A model generated the notes under the pieces. That model did no database searches. It was not told the DNA's origin and saw only the letters and a list, made by a program, of their open reading frames with translations. A program made the translations under genes and the position numbers. A stretch of 17,365 nt of DNA from an uncultured Caryophanales bacterium (GTDB lineage: Bacteria > Bacillota_I > Bacilli_A > RFN20 > CAG-826): contig CAMOQM010000009.1 in NCBI GenBank assembly GCA_946622925.1, positions 1-17,365 on the forward strand, given 5' to 3'. Below, one piece after another: positions 12,241-17,365 of the stretch; position 1 is the stretch's first letter; every line of letters starts with the position of its first letter.

Positions 12241-14388
12241 TTAATCTTTTATCTTGGCTTTCGCGGATGGCTTTAATTTGCCATCCTTAATCAGGTTCAT
12301 AGTCGCGTCGTAATTCTGGGCCTTGCCGAAATTATAGCCCTGCAAACGGCCGCATCCGACTTCCTTAAGGAAAGCGGCTTGTTCGGGGGTCTCAACCCCT
12401 TCATGCAAGGTCTTCAAACCAAGCTTATCGATCGTGGGAATAAGTAATCTAATGACTTCCTTGGCCTTGGGATTATCGTCAAAGCCTTCAAGGAAACGCA
12501 TATCCATCTTAACGACGTCGAATTCGAAGTCCTTTAAGACGTTAAGCGAGGAATAGCCTGATCCAAAGTCATCTAACCAAACCTCGTATCCCTTCTTCTT
12601 AAGGGTGCTTACGATGTTCTTTAGTTCTTCTAGATTCGAGGTTAACGCGGATTCGGTAATCTCGACATGAAGAAGCTTCTTATTAACTTTATATTTCTCG
12701 GTTACTTCATCTAATAAAGCCACGACGTCCATCGCCTCGAAGTCTAAACGCGAGAAATTAATGGAGACGGGTAAAGCAAAGCCGCTTTCATCTTTAAAAC
12801 TCCGGATATCTTGGCAAACCGCCTCAACGATATGCTCATCCATCTTGTAGATGAGTTTGGCCTTTTCTAGAGGTGGGACGAAGGCACCGGGGCTAATTAG
12901 GCCAAACTGAGGATCTTCCCATCTAGCCAAAGCCTCATAGCCACATAATTTCTGGTCTTCGGCGTAGACCACGGGCTGGTAATAAGGCTTAACCCAGTTT
13001 TGGTCTAAGGCCTCATCGATATGACGTAAAACGTGTTGGGTGGCCCTGAATTCGAAATCGAGCTTATCGTCGAAATAACGATACCCCACTTCCGACATCT
13101 CATCGATGGTTTGGCAAGCGTAACGGGCTTTATCGATGGCCCTGGCGATGACGTCTTCGTTTTTAATAAAATAACAACCGGTCTTTAAGATGGGATGGAC
13201 TTCATCATCGATATCGAAGACCTTCTTCTTAAGTTCGAGTAGCTTGTCTTCTAAGCCCTCGGTTTTCTTGACTAAGGCCACGAAATGGTCGTCGGCTTGT
13301 CTAGCCACCAGTTCGCCCGGGAATTGGCCTTCGATTGCCTTAGCGATCTTCTTAAGTAACTCGGAGCCATATTCGAAATGCTTCTGATAATTGGCGAGCT
13401 TAAAGGAAACGATATTGAAGAAGAGCAAGACGTCATGGCCATAGTCGATTTCGTTGGCCTTGGCTTTTTCTTCTAATTTATTGGTGAAGTATTGGTAATT
13501 AGGAAGCCCGGTTAGCTTATCGGTGATAGCCACCTTTTCAAGCTCTTCGTCTTTATTGCCTTCGTTAACACGTTGCGAGTGGATGGACCAAGCGACCATG
13601 ACCAAGGAGATGAAGAAGGTGATGTAATTAACGGTATCGCCATCTTGCCAGGCGCTATTTTCGACGCGCTTAGCGACTAAAAAGAAGGCATGGAAGCTCG
13701 CGGTGATTAAGATGATGGAGATATAAGGCTTCCAAATTAGCAAGCAACCAACATAAATCGCCATGGTAAGGAAGCACATGATTTCCTTGCCGCCGCGAAG
13801 GTCGCTATAAGAGACCATGATGCCAAATACCAAGCAAACGAAGGCGAAGAAGGTAATGACGGAAGAATCTAAGATGTAGTTATTCTTGCCCCTAAAATGC
13901 CTAAACAAGGAATGGGCGATGATCAAAGCCCCCAATACCCCAGCCGAGACATACATTATGATGGTTAAGGTTCGTGATAAGGGGTTAGAAGATAATTGGC
14001 CTTGGACTGCCTTATAGATAAGGGTGAAGGAGAAGCCAAAGCATAAGCCCCCGAAGACAATGGGCAAAATAAGCTTAACTTTCTTATTCTTAACTCTTGG
14101 CGAATAGCAGACGGCGAAGAAGAAGACCGAAAGGCCCACTAACATCATCAAGATGAAGTTGCTGGTGCCCCGGTAATAGGTGGATAGCCAATCCATCTCC
14201 GGCGTGTATTCGGGGATGATCTTCTCGTTGATCTGGCGGAAGAGCATCCAGACTTCTAAGGCCACGATGACCAAAGCCATGTAGATGGAGGAACGGATAT
14301 TGGCGTCATTAAGATAATCGCGGACGTAACGGGAATTCCGTTTGATTCCGGTAATCCTAAGCAACCAATCGACGACTTTCTTGCCCAT
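12241..14388 (-). CDS. Membrane c-di-GMP phosphodiesterase, degenerate GGDEF plus intact EAL
   Basis: Protein of 715 residues. The first 270 hold about 7-8 hydrophobic segments (near 32-51, 76-95, 106-126, 141-161, 173-193, 203-239, 252-269), a possible membrane sensor. A GGDEF-fold domain follows (starts 'ITDKLTGLPNYQYF', 288-302), but its signature reads R-QADDH-F (363-369) instead of GGDEF, so cyclase activity is unlikely; such domains often bind GTP to tune the EAL. The EAL domain (about 455-700) keeps every expected catalytic or metal ligand: Glu485 (EAL), Asn544, Glu576, Asp606-Asp607, Lys627, Glu663 and Gln683. It should therefore hydrolyse c-di-GMP to pGpG. The ribosome site AAGGAAG overlaps the end of the upstream gene (17-bp gap), so the two are co-transcribed. 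Confidence 0.92.
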   Translation of the reverse strand: MGKKVVDWLLRITGIKRNSRYVRDYLNDANIRSSIYMALVIVALEVWMLFRQINEKIIPEYTPEMDWLSTYYRGTSNFILMMLVGLSVFFFAVCYSPRVKNKKVKLILPIVFGGLCFGFSFTLIYKAVQGQLSSNPLSRTLTIIMYVSAGVLGALIIAHSLFRHFRGKNNYILDSSVITFFAFVCLVFGIMVSYSDLRGGKEIMCFLTMAIYVGCLLIWKPYISIILITASFHAFFLVAKRVENSAWQDGDTVNYITFFISLVMVAWSIHSQRVNEGNKDEELEKVAITDKLTGLPNYQYFTNKLEEKAKANEIDYGHDVLLFFNIVSFKLANYQKHFEYGSELLKKIAKAIEGQFPGELVARQADDHFVALVKKTEGLEDKLLELKKKVFDIDDEVHPILKTGCYFIKNEDVIARAIDKARYACQTIDEMSEVGYRYFDDKLDFEFRATQHVLRHIDEALDQNWVKPYYQPVVYAEDQKLCGYEALARWEDPQFGLISPGAFVPPLEKAKLIYKMDEHIVEAVCQDIRSFKDESGFALPVSINFSRLDFEAMDVVALLDEVTEKYKVNKKLLHVEITESALTSNLEELKNIVSTLKKKGYEVWLDDFGSGYSSLNVLKDFEFDVVKMDMRFLEGFDDNPKAKEVIRLLIPTIDKLGLKTLHEGVETPEQAAFLKEVGCGRLQGYNFGKAQNYDATMNLIKDGKLKPSAKAKIKD

Positions 14389-14405
14389 GCTGGACTTCCT
14401 TTCCT

Positions 14406-17360
14406 TTATTTGGCTTTATTTAGACGCATCGCATCAAGCAACGCGGCCTTTTCGAGTGGCTTATAGAAATAATACCCCTGCATTTCTAATTCAGGATTAA
14501 TTTTCATCAATAGTTCGTATTGGTCAAGGTTTTCTACGCCGACGATAGCCGCGTCGATGCCTTTGGCCTTAGCTTCTTGGAGCAAGGAAGTGATGGAGGC
14601 TAGCTTACCTTGGTCGGTATCGATATTATGGACGACGTTACGCCCGACTTTGATCTTATCGAAGCCTAGCCTTGCTAGATCATCGATAGAAAGGTTACGG
14701 CCCGAATACTGGTCGACGACGAGGGAGACGTTAAATTTCTTTAACATCTTCATCTTCTCGACGATCTCATCAAGGTGCTGGGCGATGTCGCCTTCGGCCA
14801 TTTCCAAAGCGATGAAGGTCGAAGGCAAATTATGCTCTTTTAGCAAGGCAGCGAAGTCTTCTTCGAAATTAACGTCATCAAATAAAGAGACGTCGGTATT
14901 TAAGGCTAACTTAGTAAAGCCCATGGTCTTGAAGGTGGCCGCCCCAACCGAATCATAGAAGGAGGCCACGAAACGGAGCAAAGCCCTGGTGATAAGGGGA
15001 ATCTTTCCGTTTTCGGCGGCGACTTGGACTAGTTCGACCGGGTTAAAGACGATATGACGGTATTCGTCTTGGATACGAAGTAAGATTTCGGCGCCGAAGA
15101 TCTTTTTGGTCTTGCCTTTGACCATCGGCTGAAGCTCGACCCTAAAGGTTTCCTTACCGAATTGTTCTTCGATGACCGAGAGCATGAATTCACGTCTAGA
15201 AGCGGGACGGACATAGTCGGTATCGTCGAAATAGATGAAGTCATGGCCGCGGGTAAGCTTACGCTGAGTGACGTCACGGGTGACATGGCGGAAGAAGTCT
15301 TCGGCCCCGGCGTAGCCTTGGGGGTAGTTCATCGGCATATAGTCAATGGAAAGGTCATAACGTTCTTCGCCTTCGTAAGTTAGATTCTTGGTAAGGCGGG
15401 AAATCTCTTCGCAACGGTTGATGATATCGGTTTGGCCAACCGCGGGTAAAAGCAAGGCCAAGGACTTATCGTCATAACGGAAGAGATTATCGTATTGGAC
15501 GCCTAAGCCATTCATCGAAGCGATGAGGTTACGTAAGATAAGCAAGAAGCCTTCCGAACCATATTTACCCACGAGTTCGGAGTGATTGGCGATCCTTAAG
15601 ATTAAGACATAGCCATTATCGCCGACCGCGTAATGGGAAATGACTTCCTCAAAGAGGGTCTGGAAGGAAGAGATAAGTAGTTCATTATCAAACCGGTTGG
15701 TGGAATCATTCTCGGTTTTGATCTTTTGGATAAGCAAGGTGTGGACGTTAGCCCGCTTAACATCGAGAGTCATTGAGACTTGATACACCCGGCCCTTAGA
15801 ATTGGTATAGACCTTCTTCTTGCCCTTGATTAAGGGGCAATCGGGGCAAGGTCCGGCCAAACCATGGAGGGCTTTATGGCAAGGTTCGCCAATAGCTAAA
15901 GATGGATGCAAACGTTTTAAGAAGGGCGAGAAAGCCAAAATGGAATGGGTGTTCTTATCGATGCGGTAGAAAGCCGAGTCGGTGGAAGAAAGCAAAGCTT
16001 CGAATTGACGCTTGGCCTCGACCGAACCTTCCATGATTTCGCCAATGGCAAAGCTGGAGGAGATATGGTAACAAGCCGCGGCTAGGGATTCTTGGAGATA
16101 GGAGTCGAGTCGAGTCTCGGATTCGCGGTTAAGGAAATAGATGGTACCGGCGACTTCCCCTTCCTTCATCATGGTGAAAAGGAAGCCCGACTTAACCCCT
16201 AACCTATCGGCTAGTTTGCCCATGGACTTACCGGTCTTTTCACGTCTAGAGAAATAGAAGGAATGGTCGGCGTCTTGGTTAGAAGTCAAGGTCGAGATGA
16301 ATTCCGGATCGATAGGCGTGCCAAGTTTCAAGACGGCTTCGCTGCCGACGTGGTCTTTAACGATATAACCGCCGATTTCTTGGTCATAGGCGATGATGCC
16401 ACCGCATTCGAAATGGAGTTCGTTAATCAAGGAAGTCAAACAGGCGGCGATAGATTTCCTGACGTCTTGTTTATTCCTTGGATTAGCTTCGATCGCGGAG
16501 ATGTTATAAAGGATCTTCGACATCTGGTTGAATTCCATGGCGTTCTTACCGATGTTAACATCCCCTAGGCTATGGAGGCGGTTAGGCAAATAGAGGTTGG
16601 AGACCTTGCCTTGCCGCTTAGCGTATCTTAAGTCCGGGAACAACTCATGGACGGCCGAGAAAGGATAGGCGACGATCGAATAATGGGGCATTAAGGACAA
16701 CGATCCATTAATCGTGTTTTTCGAGACGGCGCAGGAATAGGCCAAGGTATCGAATTGGTCACGGAGGGAAGTAAAGGAATCGATACGCGGCAAATAGGCG
16801 TAAACCGATTTCCTATCTTTAGGGATGAAGAAGATCAACCCCTCATAGACGGAGAAACGTTTCTTGATGTTAGAAACGATTTGGTTAAGTTCATCGTTAG
16901 TGAGGAATTCTTCTTCGGGGAGTTCGTAATAAACCTCGGCGATGACGTTACGGAAGTTCATCGAGGCGGCGATGACGTTAGATAATTGCTTTTGGAACCT
17001 CTCTAATTCATAGGCCCCTTCTACCCCTTCGAAGGGCACGAATTCGAAATTATCGTAATTAAGTTCCCCGAAGATGAAGGTGGCGTTCTTCAAGGAGCCC
17101 CTGACGTTTCGCACTTCATCGTTAAGAAGGGAGAATTCCTCGATGCCTTCTTCGGGATAGAACTTCAAATCGGCCGAACCGGAATTGATCTGTTTGAGGT
17201 TTTCGTTAGTGACCCCCATCATAACGTCGACATATTTATGACGAAGCGATTTGCCGATGAAAAATAAGGTGACCCCAAGTCCCGCCACGACAAGGAGGGT
17301 GATGACGATCATGATAATCAATAAGGTTTGGTTCTGGGTTCGGCCATAAATGGCGCCCAT
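14406..17360 (-). CDS. Membrane GAF-PAS-GGDEF-EAL protein with inactive catalytic sites
   Basis: Protein of at least 984 residues; the ATG at 17360 is 5 bases from the window edge and no ribosome site can be seen, so the start may lie further upstream. One membrane helix (about 12-36) is followed by a mainly soluble region, a GAF-like domain (about 290-440) and a PAS-like domain (about 450-545) with Cys494 and the pair C505-PD-C508. A GGDEF-like domain (about 555-715) has R-YDDKS-LA at the active site, and an EAL-like domain spans about 720-975. The EAL keeps Glu758, Asn821, Glu853, Lys904 and Gln961. It has lost the second Asp of the DD pair (D883-Q884) and the Glu of the EGVE motif (Val940-GVE), so it is probably a receptor or regulator rather than an enzyme. 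It is paired with an active EAL gene 17 bp downstream. Confidence 0.9.
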   Translation of the reverse strand: MGAIYGRTQNQTLLIIMIVITLLVVAGLGVTLFFIGKSLRHKYVDVMMGVTNENLKQINSGSADLKFYPEEGIEEFSLLNDEVRNVRGSLKNATFIFGELNYDNFEFVPFEGVEGAYELERFQKQLSNVIAASMNFRNVIAEVYYELPEEEFLTNDELNQIVSNIKKRFSVYEGLIFFIPKDRKSVYAYLPRIDSFTSLRDQFDTLAYSCAVSKNTINGSLSLMPHYSIVAYPFSAVHELFPDLRYAKRQGKVSNLYLPNRLHSLGDVNIGKNAMEFNQMSKILYNISAIEANPRNKQDVRKSIAACLTSLINELHFECGGIIAYDQEIGGYIVKDHVGSEAVLKLGTPIDPEFISTLTSNQDADHSFYFSRREKTGKSMGKLADRLGVKSGFLFTMMKEGEVAGTIYFLNRESETRLDSYLQESLAAACYHISSSFAIGEIMEGSVEAKRQFEALLSSTDSAFYRIDKNTHSILAFSPFLKRLHPSLAIGEPCHKALHGLAGPCPDCPLIKGKKKVYTNSKGRVYQVSMTLDVKRANVHTLLIQKIKTENDSTNRFDNELLISSFQTLFEEVISHYAVGDNGYVLILRIANHSELVGKYGSEGFLLILRNLIASMNGLGVQYDNLFRYDDKSLALLLPAVGQTDIINRCEEISRLTKNLTYEGEERYDLSIDYMPMNYPQGYAGAEDFFRHVTRDVTQRKLTRGHDFIYFDDTDYVRPASRREFMLSVIEEQFGKETFRVELQPMVKGKTKKIFGAEILLRIQDEYRHIVFNPVELVQVAAENGKIPLITRALLRFVASFYDSVGAATFKTMGFTKLALNTDVSLFDDVNFEEDFAALLKEHNLPSTFIALEMAEGDIAQHLDEIVEKMKMLKKFNVSLVVDQYSGRNLSIDDLARLGFDKIKVGRNVVHNIDTDQGKLASITSLLQEAKAKGIDAAIVGVENLDQYELLMKINPELEMQGYYFYKPLEKAALLDAMRLNKAK

Positions 17361-17365
17361 GGCCA

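Overview
The window reads as a chromosomal segment of a low-to-mid GC Firmicute, probably a Bacilli/Erysipelotrichia/Mollicutes-like gut bacterium. The evidence is strong AGGAGG-type ribosome sites, intrinsic terminators with U-tracts, a purine riboswitch, a Bmp/Nup-type nucleoside importer and a Firmicute-type Xpt. UGA is used as a stop (for example at 673-675, 8474-8476 and 10699-10701), so the mycoplasma code is not in use. The taxon below phylum level is a guess.

Region 1 (1-5041, minus strand) is one transcription unit for a guanosine-type nucleoside importer. The order is promoter (5013-5041), guanine-class purine riboswitch (4922-4985), leader terminator (4853-4877), lipoprotein receptor (3578-4828), an internal hairpin terminator (3539-3570), a double ABC ATPase (1763-3526) and two permeases (673-1785 and 1-676, the second cut by the window edge). 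The J2/3 core strand of the aptamer is complementary to the 5' arm of the leader terminator. This suggests how purine binding could shut the operon off.

Region 2 (5184-7186) holds a plus-strand AAA ATPase with a DUF4143/PD-(D/E)XK-like C-terminus (5265-6617). It is preceded by two direct repeats 33 bp apart, and its 3' end overlaps convergently with xpt (xanthine phosphoribosyltransferase).

Region 3 (7427-10674) has a minus-strand pair: a CofE-like (F420-0:glutamate ligase family) protein of unknown substrate, then a GMP synthetase that has only the ATP-pyrophosphatase part and no glutaminase domain. A LysR regulator is divergent to this pair, with a palindromic LysR-box between them.

Region 4 (10699-12177) holds a second DUF4143 ATPase on the minus strand. 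It is preceded by three direct repeats, also at a period of exactly 33 bp, with a sequence different from the first array.

Region 5 (12198-17365) is a two-gene minus-strand unit for c-di-GMP signalling. The upstream gene encodes a membrane GAF/PAS protein with GGDEF-like and EAL domains that both lack key catalytic residues. The downstream gene encodes a multi-pass membrane protein with a degenerate GGDEF and an intact EAL. A terminator follows.

The main themes are guanine/xanthine salvage (importer, Xpt, GMP synthetase, riboswitch), c-di-GMP turnover, and two paralogous ATPases whose promoters carry differently sequenced but identically phased 33-bp repeats. The last is the best candidate for something undescribed.
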